Shown here: positions 17,818 to 26,178 of the stretch, piece after piece
How the letters are laid out: the number at the start of each line of letters is the position of its first letter
How positions within the stretch are numbered: position 1 is the stretch's first letter
From: JANXPZ01 sp033853925
Lineage (GTDB): Bacteria > Eisenbacteria > RBG-16-71-46
Reading direction: 5' to 3'
Length of the DNA: 64,000 nucleotides
Assembly: GCA_033853925.1 (NCBI GenBank)
Contig: JAWOLC010000052.1
Span: 1-64,000, forward strand
Notes under the pieces: model-generated
Told to the model about the DNA's origin: nothing
What the model saw: the letters and a program-made list of their open reading frames with translations, nothing else
Databases searched by the model: none
Made by a program: the position numbers and the translations under genes

Positions 17818-18881
17818 CGCGCCCCTCGCTTGCGCACGGCCTCGGTCACGCTCCGTACGCGATCGGTCTCCGCGCGGCGGCAGGCGAGGGTGGAGCCTTC
17901 GGCGTGGACGATCACCATGTCCTCGAGGCCCATCGCCGCCGCCGTGCCTCCCTCGCCCACGACGATGCAGCGGCTGCAACCCACGGCCACGGCGTCGCCG
18001 AAGAGCACGTTGCCGTGCTCGTCCGTCGGCTGCCGGCGAGCCCAGGCTCCCCAGGAGCCCAGGTCGTCCCAGTCGAAGGAGGCCTCGAGCACGAGCGTGT
18101 TCGGGGCCCGCTCCAGCACCGCATAGTCCACCGAGATGGCCTCGAGGCCGGGGAAGACCGGCCCGAGCGCGCGCTCGAAGGCCCCCTCGGCGGGCTCCCC
18201 TTCCCAGCGCAGCCCCCGCAGGGCCGCGGCCATGGCCGGGCGGCTGGCCTCGAGCGCGTCCAGGAACACGTCTCCGCGCCAGACGAACATGCCGCTGTTC
18301 CACAGGTGCTCGCCGCCCCGCAGATACTGCTCGGCGCGGGCGCGGTCCGGCTTCTCCACGAAGCGCGCGACGCGGTGCAGCCGGTCGCCCACGGGAGCCC
18401 CGCGCTGGATGTAGCCGAAGTTGGTCTCGGGCGACGTGGCCCGCACGCCGAAGGTGAGCAGGACCCGCTCGCGCTCGGCCGCCGCGAAGGCTCGGCGCGC
18501 ATCCGCGGCGAAGGCGTCCAGGTCGTCGATGAGATGGTCGGAGGGCAGGACCAGGAAGGCCCCGCTCCCCCGGGCCGCGAACCAGACCGCCGCGGCGCCG
18601 ATCGCCGGCGCCGTGTTGCGGCCGACCGGCTCGCCCACCACGGCCACTCCCGGGCAGTCGCGCCGCACGGCCTCGACGAGGTCGCGCGCGGTCAGCACGA
18701 GCACGTTCTCGCGCGAGGTCAGGCGCAGCGCCCGCTCGAGCGTGGCGGCGAGCAGCGTGCGGCCGCCCCGGGCGAGCGGCAGGAGCTGCTTCGGGCGCTC
18801 GGGACGGCTCCACGGCCAGAAGCGCTCGCCGCGGCCGCCGGCCAGGATGACGACGGATCGGATCGGGGAGGAAGCGGTCAA
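17814..18881 (-). CDS. manC: Mannose-1-phosphate guanylyltransferase
   Basis: A 355-residue GDP-mannose pyrophosphorylase (EC 2.7.7.13). The N-terminal signature is VVILAGGRGERFWPWSR followed by PKQLLPL. GRNTAPAIGAAA, LVLPSDHLI, FVEKPD and WNSGMFVW are the core motifs. The C-terminal isomerase domain of bifunctional ManC/AlgA is absent, so this is the single-function form. The TTG at 18881 is chosen with GAGG upstream and a TATAGT box at 18902-18907. Its product would feed AlgD (24727) and mannosyltransferases in the adjacent cluster. Confidence 0.93.
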   Translation of the reverse strand: MTASSPIRSVVILAGGRGERFWPWSRPERPKQLLPLARGGRTLLAATLERALRLTSRENVLVLTARDLVEAVRRDCPGVAVVGEPVGRNTAPAIGAAAVWFAARGSGAFLVLPSDHLIDDLDAFAADARRAFAAAERERVLLTFGVRATSPETNFGYIQRGAPVGDRLHRVARFVEKPDRARAEQYLRGGEHLWNSGMFVWRGDVFLDALEASRPAMAAALRGLRWEGEPAEGAFERALGPVFPGLEAISVDYAVLERAPNTLVLEASFDWDDLGSWGAWARRQPTDEHGNVLFGDAVAVGCSRCIVVGEGGTAAAMGLEDMVIVHAEGSTLACRRAETDRVRSVTEAVRKRGAR

Positions 18882-18901
18882 GAGAACCTCGTCGGCGGCG
18901 G

Positions 18902-18907
18902 ACTATA
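18902..18907 (-). promoter_or_regulatory. -10 box of the manC operon
   Basis: TATAGT on the minus strand lies 20 bases before the TTG start of manC. No convincing -35 box is seen at 17 or 18 bases. The 18908-19014 gap otherwise holds nothing recognisable. Confidence 0.4.
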
Positions 18908-19014
18908 CCCCAGCCGGAGGCGGGGCACAGCCCGCGCGCCGGCCTCGCCGGATCGCGTCGCGGCGCCCGCGCGGGCGGGGCGTCGCCGCGCACGGACTCC
19001 CGCCCGCGTCGCGC

Positions 19015-20124
19015 TCAACGGCGCGCCCGTCCGTCCCCGAGCAGGTCCAGGTACACGCCCTCGGTGCGCCTCGCCACCGGGTCCCAGGAGTAATGGGCCC
19101 GGATGTGCTCGCGCGCCTTCACCTCGTAGCTCCGCACCAGCTCGGGGTTGCGGATGAGCATCTCCAGCTTGGCGCGCAGGTCCTCCGCGTCCCGGCTGCG
19201 GAAGGAGACGGCGCACTCCTCGGCGACCTCGAGGTTCTCGGGGATGTCCGAGACCAGCACGCAGCGGCCGTACGAGAGGGCCTCGAGCAGGGCGATGGAG
19301 AGACCTTCCATGACCGACGGCTGCACCACGAGGTAGGCGTTGCTCCACAGCTCCTCGAGGGTCTCGCCGAACACGTAGTCGAGCAGGCGGATGCGCTCGC
19401 CCTCGTAGCTCTTCAGCAGCCGGACGTAGTCCTCCGAGGCCGACGCGCCGCCCACCACGGCCAGCTTCAGCCCCGTGTCGATCTGCGAGAACGCCTCGCA
19501 GAGGAAGTGCACGCCCTTCTCGGGCACCAGCCGGCCCACGAAGAGCACGTACTGCCCGGGCACGAGCCCGAGCGGCAGGATCTTCCGCGCCGGGCGCGCG
19601 GGGACCAGGTTCGTCCCGTTGGGGATGAACACCGCCTGGGTGTGGTGGTGCTTCTCGAAGTAGTCGCGCAGCGTCTTCGACACGACGATCGTGCGGTTGG
19701 GGAAGCGCGCGGCGGGCCCTTCGCACTGCTTGAGGATCCAGGCCGCGACCCGTCCCCACTTCTCCCGCTGCCAGTCCAGCCCGTGCACGGTCACGACCGT
19801 GCGCGCCCCGCCGAGACGAGGCAGCCAGGAGAACACCGACGGCCCCAGGGCGTGGAAGTGGACGATGTCGTAGTGACGGGCCATGGCTTCGGCCGTGGAC
19901 CAGGCCACGTGCGTGAAGGTGTCGAGATGCTTCGTGTGCACGCTGGGGCGGCGCAGCAGGCGCACGTTCCGGTAGGTCGTCCCCGGGGGCGTGTAGTGGA
20001 AGCGACAGTAGACGTCGACCTGATGTCCCATGCCCGCGAGCCGCCGCGAGATCTCCTCGACGTGCCTCTCGATGCCGCCGTAGGTGGCGGGGATGCCCTT
20101 CTGCCCGATCATGGCCACCCTCAC
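19015..20124 (-). CDS. Glycosyltransferase family 4
   Basis: A 369-residue GT-B fold retaining glycosyltransferase. It starts VRVAMIGQKGIPATYGGIER, the GGIE(R) nucleotide-site loop of WbpX/rhamnosyl- and mannosyltransferase-like GT4s. The donor-binding half has VGRLVPEKG and PSVMEGLSIALLEAL (the EX7E motif). The likely role is adding a hexose to a lipid-linked repeat unit at the inner membrane. The GTG at 20124 overlaps the upstream stop as GTGA. It is the last gene of the algD operon. Confidence 0.87.
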   Translation of the reverse strand: MRVAMIGQKGIPATYGGIERHVEEISRRLAGMGHQVDVYCRFHYTPPGTTYRNVRLLRRPSVHTKHLDTFTHVAWSTAEAMARHYDIVHFHALGPSVFSWLPRLGGARTVVTVHGLDWQREKWGRVAAWILKQCEGPAARFPNRTIVVSKTLRDYFEKHHHTQAVFIPNGTNLVPARPARKILPLGLVPGQYVLFVGRLVPEKGVHFLCEAFSQIDTGLKLAVVGGASASEDYVRLLKSYEGERIRLLDYVFGETLEELWSNAYLVVQPSVMEGLSIALLEALSYGRCVLVSDIPENLEVAEECAVSFRSRDAEDLRAKLEMLIRNPELVRSYEVKAREHIRAHYSWDPVARRTEGVYLDLLGDGRARR

Positions 20125-21353
20125 GAGCGCACCCCCCCGGCCGCCGGCTCGGGCCGTGCCCCGCCCGGGCTCACCGCCGCGCCACCGCCCGACTGCGCCC
20201 GGAGCCTCGCGCCCAGCGCCTCGCCGAGCCTCTCGCCCAGTCGGCCCCAGGCGTACTCCGCCACCGCCCCCGGCATGGCGAGACCCCGCGCCAGCCAGCC
20301 CGCCGGGCGCGCACGCAGCGCCTCGGCCAGCTCGGGCAGCCCGGCCGTCACCACCCACGGCGCCAGCGACGCGTACCCGCGCAGGCCGAAGGGCGTCGTG
20401 ACCACGGCCATTCCCGCCGCCAGGTAGGTGGGAAGCTTCACGTTGGTGCCTCCGCCGAGCGTCATGGGGTTGAGCCCCGCGTCGGCGGCGTGCAGCAACG
20501 GCGAGAGGTCGGGTGCCTCGGGCCGGGCGAGCAGCCAGCTCTCGCGCCGCCCGGCGAGGGCGCGCGTGACCGAGCCGGCCACCAGCAGGCGGAAGCCCTC
20601 GCCCGCCAGCTCGGGCAGCACGCGGTCCATGAGCCAGGCCAGGCCGGCGCGGTTGTGCGGGAAGTCCGAGCCCACGAAGAGCGCCACGTACTCGCGCGGC
20701 CCGATGCCCAGGGCGGCGCGGGCGCGCTCCCGCTCTCCCGTCGCCGGCGGGCGGACCATGGTCTCGTCGTAGCCGTTGGGAATCACGACGAGGGTCTCGG
20801 CCGGGGCGCCGTACAGCTCGCGCACGCGAGCCGCATCCTCGTCGCCGCAGACCACGGTGAGGCCCGCGCGGCGCACGGCCCGACGCTCCAGCGCGCGCAG
20901 GCGCTCGCCCCAGAAGGCCGCGGCCGCCACCTCCGCGCGCGTCATCCGGAATTGGTCCAGCTCCACGTTGTGCGCGGTGTAGACCTTCAGCGGGGCGGGA
21001 TCGGCGGCGAAGAGCCCGGTGAGGTGCAGATCGGCCAGCAGCGCGTCGGCCCGTCCGGAGAACGTCCGCGCCAGGCGGCCCGCGCTCGCCGCGTGCCCGG
21101 CGGCCACGAGGAAGAGCGGCGCCAGACGCGCCCGCTCGAGCCGCCAGGCCGCGCTCGTGTACCAGGCCTTGCGTCGCAGGATGCGCACGCCCGCGATCCG
21201 TTCCTCGCGCGCCGAGCGGTTCCGGTTCTCCACCAGGCACAGAGCCTCGACCTCGTGCCGTCGCGCCAGCCCGCGGTAGAGACCGAAGGAGCGCTGCGTG
21301 CCGCCGGAGAGCGGCGGGTGGATGTCGTTCTCGGTGGCGGCGTGGATCAGCAT
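20121..21353 (-). CDS. Glycosyltransferase family 4
   Basis: A 410-residue GT-B glycosyltransferase. The acceptor half contains PPLSGGTQRSFGLYRGLA and KVYTAHNVE. The donor half has FVGSDFPHNRAG, DAGLNPMTLGGGTNVKLPTYLAAG and TTPFGLRGY. This AHN(V)E / NPM-GGGT(N)VK pattern is common in exopolysaccharide GT4s. The last 30 residues are a disordered Gly/Pro/Ala tail. The ATG at 21353 overlaps the stop of the gene upstream by 7 bases. Sugar specificity is unknown. Confidence 0.83.
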   Translation of the reverse strand: MLIHAATENDIHPPLSGGTQRSFGLYRGLARRHEVEALCLVENRNRSAREERIAGVRILRRKAWYTSAAWRLERARLAPLFLVAAGHAASAGRLARTFSGRADALLADLHLTGLFAADPAPLKVYTAHNVELDQFRMTRAEVAAAAFWGERLRALERRAVRRAGLTVVCGDEDAARVRELYGAPAETLVVIPNGYDETMVRPPATGERERARAALGIGPREYVALFVGSDFPHNRAGLAWLMDRVLPELAGEGFRLLVAGSVTRALAGRRESWLLARPEAPDLSPLLHAADAGLNPMTLGGGTNVKLPTYLAAGMAVVTTPFGLRGYASLAPWVVTAGLPELAEALRARPAGWLARGLAMPGAVAEYAWGRLGERLGEALGARLRAQSGGGAAVSPGGARPEPAAGGVRS

Positions 21354-22372
21354 GCCGCGTCCTCCGCGCGAGTCTCCCGCGCCGGCGCGGGGTCCGCCTG
21401 CGCCGCGGGCAGGGGACGGAGGAAGCCCACGACCATGCCGAGCCCGTTCATCGTCCAGGTCAGCAGCGAGTGGAGCGCGACCCGCGAGCTGCGCTTGCGC
21501 GCGGTCATCACGGCGAGCACGCCGAGGGGCACCAGGACCCAGAGCGCGAGGGCGCGCTCGTCGCCCGTGGCCAGCCCGAACGCCAGGGCGCCGAGCCCCA
21601 GCAGCCACAGGCCCATCGTCGCCACGTACAGCCGCTGGCGCACGAGCAGGGTGCCGAATCCCCGCCGCCCGGCGTACAGCCTCAGCACCTGGCCCTGGCC
21701 GAAGCACAGGCCCGTGCGCCAGCGCCGCGACAGCTCGCGGAAGCTCGGCCGGGGCGCGCTCCAGTGCCGCCCCGCCCTCTGGCCGAGGCAGAGGATCCCG
21801 TAGCCGCGCCAGCGGAGCCGCATGCCCAGCTCGAAGTCCTCGTCGGAGCTGAGCCGCACGTCGTAGCCCCCGGCGGCCAGCAGGGCCTCGCGCCGGTAGA
21901 AGGCGACGTTGGCGAGATAGCCCACGGGGCGATCGCGATCCCCCGCGCCGTACATGTCGTGATGCGGGCCGGGCCGCTCGACCACCCCGTCCACGAACCA
22001 CTCCTCGATACGACCGCCGATCCCGCCCAGCTCGGCCCCCCGGGCGCCGGCCGCGATGGCCGCGTGCACCCAGGAGGCGTCCAGCTCCATGTCGGAGTCC
22101 ACGAACAGCACCCACTCGCCCTCGCACGCCGCGAGCCCAGCCATGCGCCCCGCTCCCGGGGTGAGGAGCCGGAGCGGACGCCCGCTCGCGGGCTCGTAGC
22201 TCGGGAGGAAGCGCCAGCGGGCCGCGAGCCGGGGGAGCGGCTCGGGCGAGGGCGCCGCGACCTCGAGCACGCCCTGCCAGTCGTGGCCTGCCAGCGCCCG
22301 CTCGAGCGCGGCCACCGTGCGCGCGAGGAAGCGCTCCTGCCGGTAGCACGAGACCACCACCCCGATCTTCAC
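21347..22372 (-). CDS. Glycosyltransferase family 2 with C-terminal membrane segments
   Basis: A 341-residue inverting GT-A enzyme. The start VKIGVVVSCYRQERFL is the first strand, VLFVDSDMELD holds the metal-binding DxD, and SSDEDFELGMRLRWRGYG carries the ED acceptor motif. Residues about 260-320 include two hydrophobic segments that probably anchor it to the inner membrane. The GTG at 22372 overlaps the upstream TGA as GTGA. No acceptor or donor can be named. Confidence 0.83.
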   Translation of the reverse strand: MKIGVVVSCYRQERFLARTVAALERALAGHDWQGVLEVAAPSPEPLPRLAARWRFLPSYEPASGRPLRLLTPGAGRMAGLAACEGEWVLFVDSDMELDASWVHAAIAAGARGAELGGIGGRIEEWFVDGVVERPGPHHDMYGAGDRDRPVGYLANVAFYRREALLAAGGYDVRLSSDEDFELGMRLRWRGYGILCLGQRAGRHWSAPRPSFRELSRRWRTGLCFGQGQVLRLYAGRRGFGTLLVRQRLYVATMGLWLLGLGALAFGLATGDERALALWVLVPLGVLAVMTARKRSSRVALHSLLTWTMNGLGMVVGFLRPLPAAQADPAPARETRAEDAAC

Positions 22373-23556
22373 CGTGCCCCCTGCGGCAGCTTGCGATCCT
22401 CGAGCGCGAAGCTCGCCAGGCCCAGGACCTCGTCGTACACGGACTCGAAGGCCTCCACCACCCGCGACCAGGTGAAGCTCTCGCTCACGCGAGCCGCCCC
22501 GCGCCGCCCGAGGCGCAAGGCGGCATCCGGGTGGGCGTGGAACTCCTGCAGCACCGCCGCCAGCGCGCGCGGGTCCTCCGGCGGCACGAGCCGCGCCTGC
22601 TCGCCGTCCGCGACCACCTCCGCGACGCCGCCCACGCTCGTGGCCGCCACCGGTCGCCCGCGGGCCAGCGCCTCCAGCAGCACGAGCGGCAGACCTTCCC
22701 AGCGGGAAGGCAGCACCACGGCGTCGGCCGCGGCCAGCAGCGGGCCCAGCTCGTCCACCTGGCCGAGGAAGTGGACCCGGTCGGCGAGGCCCAGGGCGCG
22801 GGTCTTCTCCTCCAGCGCGGCGCGGCGCGTGCCTTCTCCCGCCAGGGCGGCGACGAAGTCGAGTCGGCTCGCGGCGACCTGGGCCAGCGCCTCGAGCAGC
22901 ACGTCCTGCCCCTTCTGCTGCTCGAGCCGCCCCGCGCAGACCCACAGCGGGCAGCGGGGCCCGGCCCCGAGCTGCTCGCGCAGGCGGCGCGCGTCCGCCC
23001 GCTCGGCCAGCTCGTCCGGCGGGTCGGCGCCGTTGGGCACCACGCGCACCCGCGCGCGGTCCACGCCGTAGTCGCGGACGAGGGAGTCGGCGACCGCGAC
23101 GCTCACCGCGGTCACGACCGCGGCCCGAGCCAGCTCGCGGCGCTTCAGCCGGGTCTGCGCCGCGGAGTTCGGCTGGCCGACGATGTGCTCGGTGACGACC
23201 AGGTGAGGGACGGCCGCCGCCCCGGCCAGGGCCGCGAGGTAGCGGTCGGCCGCCGGCCACACGTGATGGATGTGGAGCAGGTCCGGGCGCTCGCGCCCGA
23301 GCCGCCGCCACGTCGCCCACATCCCCGCCCAGTCCCACCGCGAGTCCACCTCCGCCACGCGCTCGACGGGAAGGCCGCGCGCCGCGAGGGCCGCGGCGAA
23401 CTCGTCCACGCCCGGCGCGGGCGACAGCCAGACGCGCACCGCCCAGCGGCTCGGAGGCAGACGGGTGGCCAGCTCCCACAGCACGCGCTCGGTCCCGCCG
23501 ACCGTGGTTCCGCTCTCGACCAACAGCAGCTTCAGTCGCTCCGACTCGGCTTGCAT
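22369..23556 (-). CDS. Glycosyltransferase family 4
   Basis: A 395-residue GT-B enzyme. It begins with LKLLLVESGTTVGGTERVLWELA, the GGxER loop. LLHIHHVWPA lies in the acceptor domain, CAGRLEQQKGQD opens the donor domain, and PSRWEGLPLVLLEALARG is the EX7E motif. It overlaps the upstream gene by 25 bases and the downstream gene as GTGA, so the whole block is one transcript. Probably acts on a lipid-linked saccharide in the cytoplasm. Confidence 0.87.
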   Translation of the reverse strand: MQAESERLKLLLVESGTTVGGTERVLWELATRLPPSRWAVRVWLSPAPGVDEFAAALAARGLPVERVAEVDSRWDWAGMWATWRRLGRERPDLLHIHHVWPAADRYLAALAGAAAVPHLVVTEHIVGQPNSAAQTRLKRRELARAAVVTAVSVAVADSLVRDYGVDRARVRVVPNGADPPDELAERADARRLREQLGAGPRCPLWVCAGRLEQQKGQDVLLEALAQVAASRLDFVAALAGEGTRRAALEEKTRALGLADRVHFLGQVDELGPLLAAADAVVLPSRWEGLPLVLLEALARGRPVAATSVGGVAEVVADGEQARLVPPEDPRALAAVLQEFHAHPDAALRLGRRGAARVSESFTWSRVVEAFESVYDEVLGLASFALEDRKLPQGAR

Positions 23557-24743
23557 AGCCTCTCGTAGGCGCGCAGGAGCTCTCCCGCGGAGTGCTCCCA
23601 GGACATGGTCTCCAGAAAACGCTGGCGGTTGTACGCCCCCATCCGCTCGCGGCGCTCGGGATCGTCGAGCAGCTCGGCGATCCGGTCCGCCAGGCGGCGC
23701 TCGTCGTTCGGCTCGGCGTAGAGGGCGCCCTCCCCCGCCGAGTAGCGGTGCTCGCGGAGGTCGTAGGCCACGATGGGGCGGCCGCAGGCCATGTACTCGA
23801 GCACCTTGTTCATGGTGGAGACGTCGTTCAGGGGATTCTTGGGATCGGGACAGACGCAGACGTCCGCCGTGGCCAGGAACCTCTCGACTTCCTCGTCGGG
23901 GATGCGGCCCGTGAACTCCACGAACGAGGCGATGCCCAGCTCGCGCGCCAGGACCCGCAGGTCCTCGAAGGAGTCGCCCGCCCCGATCAGGGTGTAGCTC
24001 ACGTCGCCCCGGCCCCGGTCGGCGAGGATGCGCGCCGCGCGCAGGAGGTGGTCCACGCCGTCCTGCGGGGCCATCACTCCCAGGTAGACGACGAGCTGCC
24101 GGCGGCCCCGCCGCAGCCGCGCATCCACGGCCCGCAGGGTGGCGAAGCGCTCCCGGCTCGGGCCGCTCCGCACGACGAAGACCCGGTCGGGCGGCACGCG
24201 CCCGCGCGTCAGCGCCACCTGCCGGTAGGACTCGTTGGTCGAGATCACCAGGTCGGCGGTGAGGAACTGCGCGCGCTCCAGCAGCCGCAGGAGCCGGTGC
24301 GGCAGCGAGCCTTCGCGCTCGAGGCCGAAGCGCGAGAGGTACAGCTCGGGACACAGGTCGTGGTGGTCGAAGACGTAGCGCTTGCCGAAGAGCTTGTACG
24401 GGGCCGCCAGGGCCCAGAACGTGTCCGGCGGGTTCGCGGAGTGGATCACGTCGAATCCGCGCCGCGCCAGCACGACGAGCGACAGGCGCGCGGTCTGCAC
24501 GAAGCAGTAGAGGAACTCCCAGACATAGGAGAGGAAGCCCCGCGTGGGCGGCGGCGCCGGGTAGCGCCAGATGTGGATGCCGTCGATGACCTCGTAGGGA
24601 GCGGTCCAGCCCTGGCCCGTCGGGCAGATGGCGGAGATCTCCCAGCCGCCCGCGCGCAGGGCGCTCAGCTCCATCCACACGCGGCGGTCGAAGGGCAGCG
24701 TCAGGTTCTCCGAGAGATGGAGGACGCTACCACACGAAGCCAT
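23532..24743 (-). CDS. Glycosyltransferase family 4
   Basis: A 403-residue GT-B enzyme. N-terminal landmarks are LPFDRRVWMEL, IHSANPPDTFWALA and YVFDHHDLCPELY, a set typical of WfgS-like polysaccharide GT4s. The donor half has YLGVMAPQDGVDHLL, GRIPDEEVERFLA and PLNDVSTMNKVLEYMACGRP. It overlaps algD by 17 bases at its start (ATG 24743). The acceptor and sugar are not predictable. Confidence 0.85.
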   Translation of the reverse strand: MASCGSVLHLSENLTLPFDRRVWMELSALRAGGWEISAICPTGQGWTAPYEVIDGIHIWRYPAPPPTRGFLSYVWEFLYCFVQTARLSLVVLARRGFDVIHSANPPDTFWALAAPYKLFGKRYVFDHHDLCPELYLSRFGLEREGSLPHRLLRLLERAQFLTADLVISTNESYRQVALTRGRVPPDRVFVVRSGPSRERFATLRAVDARLRRGRRQLVVYLGVMAPQDGVDHLLRAARILADRGRGDVSYTLIGAGDSFEDLRVLARELGIASFVEFTGRIPDEEVERFLATADVCVCPDPKNPLNDVSTMNKVLEYMACGRPIVAYDLREHRYSAGEGALYAEPNDERRLADRIAELLDDPERRERMGAYNRQRFLETMSWEHSAGELLRAYERLCKPSRSD

Positions 24744-26043
24744 GGTACTCCCCGCGGACGACGCTGGACGGATCCACGGCATGCACGAGGTCGAGGAGCA
24801 CCTGGCCGGGCTCGAGGAGCGCGCCCACCTCGCGATACTCCCGGGCGCGGTTGGCCACCACCACCACCTCGCTGCTCCGCACCACCTCGAGCAGGTCCCC
24901 GCGCAGGCGCTCGGGCAGGTAGGGGAGCTCGTCCTCGACGTAGCGCCGGTTGGCCCCCAGCACTCGGGCCATGTCCAGGTTGGGGTCGTGGAGGAGCACG
25001 CTGTAGCCCTTGCCCACGAGCGTCCCGACCACTCGCAGGATCGGGCTCTCGCGCAGATCGTCGGTCTCGGACTTGAAGGAGAGGCCGAGGACACCCACGT
25101 GCCGGCGCTTCAGGCGCTCGATGTGCTGGATCGCCTCGTTCACGTGGCGCTCGTTCGAGCGCGGGATGGCGTCGATGATCGGCAGCTCCACGCCCAGCAC
25201 GCGCGCCCGTTGCTGCAGGGCCCGCACGTCCTTCGGCAGGCACGAGCCGCCGTAGGCGAAGCCCGGCTTGAGGTAGTACGGGCTCAGGTTGAGCCGCTTG
25301 TCGCGCACGAAGAGGTCCATCACCAGATGGCTGTCGATCCCCTCACGCTTGCAGATCCGTCCGACCTCGTTGGCGAACGCGACCTTGAGGGCGTGGTAGG
25401 CGTTGTTGACGTACTTCAGGATCTCCGAGGTGCGCAGCGGGATCACCACGGTCTCGCCGCCGATGTCCGCGTAGAGACGGCGCAGGATCTCCGCGCTGCG
25501 CTCGTCGTCGGCGCCGATCACCGTCAGCTCGGCGTCGAAGAAGTCGCGGATGGCCGTGCCCTCGCGCAGGAACTCGGGGTTGTAGGCCACGCCGAAGTCG
25601 CGGCCCGCCTTCAGCCCGGAAGCCTCCTCCAGCGCCGGAGTGAGCAGGCCCTGGACGCTCCCCGGGAGCATCGTGCTGCGCATGACGACGACGGTGTAGG
25701 TGCGCGTGGCCCGCAGGGCGTGGCCCACCTCCTGCACGGAGCGCAGCACGTGCGCGAGGTCGAGGCTGCCGTCGGGCGCGCTGGGAGTCCCCACGCAGAC
25801 CAGCACCGCCTCCGCGCCGGGCAAGGCCTCGTCGATGCGGGTCGTGGCGGTGAGGTGGCCGGCCGCGCGCGCGGCGGAGATCAGCTCCCCGAGGCCGCGC
25901 TCCACGATGGGGCTGTCGCCACGCCGAATGCAGTCCACCTTGTACTCGTTCGTGTCGACGCCCACCACCTCGTGCCCCCGGCTCGCCAGGCAAGCCGAGC
26001 ACACGGAGCCGACGTACCCCAGTCCCACCACCGCCACACGCAT
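24727..26043 (-). CDS. algD: GDP-mannose 6-dehydrogenase (AlgD type)
   Basis: A 438-residue UDP-glucose/GDP-mannose dehydrogenase family enzyme that oxidises GDP-mannose twice with NAD+ to GDP-mannuronate. GLGYVGS (residues 7-13) binds NAD. The catalytic thiol is Cys268 in GGSCLPKDVRAL, the same residue number and motif as Pseudomonas AlgD, with Lys210 and Asn214 in SEILKYVNNAYHALK. GGSCLPKD favours the GDP-mannose subgroup over UDP-glucose dehydrogenases, whose motif is usually GGSCFPKD. A strong GGGAGGTGA precedes the ATG. It opens a six-gene overlapping operon of glycosyltransferases; ManC would supply substrate. No alg polymerase genes are present. Confidence 0.9.
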   Translation of the reverse strand: MRVAVVGLGYVGSVCSACLASRGHEVVGVDTNEYKVDCIRRGDSPIVERGLGELISAARAAGHLTATTRIDEALPGAEAVLVCVGTPSAPDGSLDLAHVLRSVQEVGHALRATRTYTVVVMRSTMLPGSVQGLLTPALEEASGLKAGRDFGVAYNPEFLREGTAIRDFFDAELTVIGADDERSAEILRRLYADIGGETVVIPLRTSEILKYVNNAYHALKVAFANEVGRICKREGIDSHLVMDLFVRDKRLNLSPYYLKPGFAYGGSCLPKDVRALQQRARVLGVELPIIDAIPRSNERHVNEAIQHIERLKRRHVGVLGLSFKSETDDLRESPILRVVGTLVGKGYSVLLHDPNLDMARVLGANRRYVEDELPYLPERLRGDLLEVVRSSEVVVVANRAREYREVGALLEPGQVLLDLVHAVDPSSVVRGEYHGFVW

Positions 26044-26178
26044 GCAGTCACCTCCCGGTCAGGGAACCTTCGCCCGCGGGCCCCGGGACCGATGCCGTGC
26101 CCCGCGGTAATCCGTCCGCTCTCGCCGCTCGCGCCCCGCCGGAAGCCGGAGCTGGCGGCCGACCTGCCCGAGGCGGAA

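Noticed and set aside
26044..26178. A possible small gene between algD and the GT-C gene.
   Set aside because: The 135-base gap holds no frame with a start, ribosome site and plausible protein; it contains the strong Shine-Dalgarno of algD.
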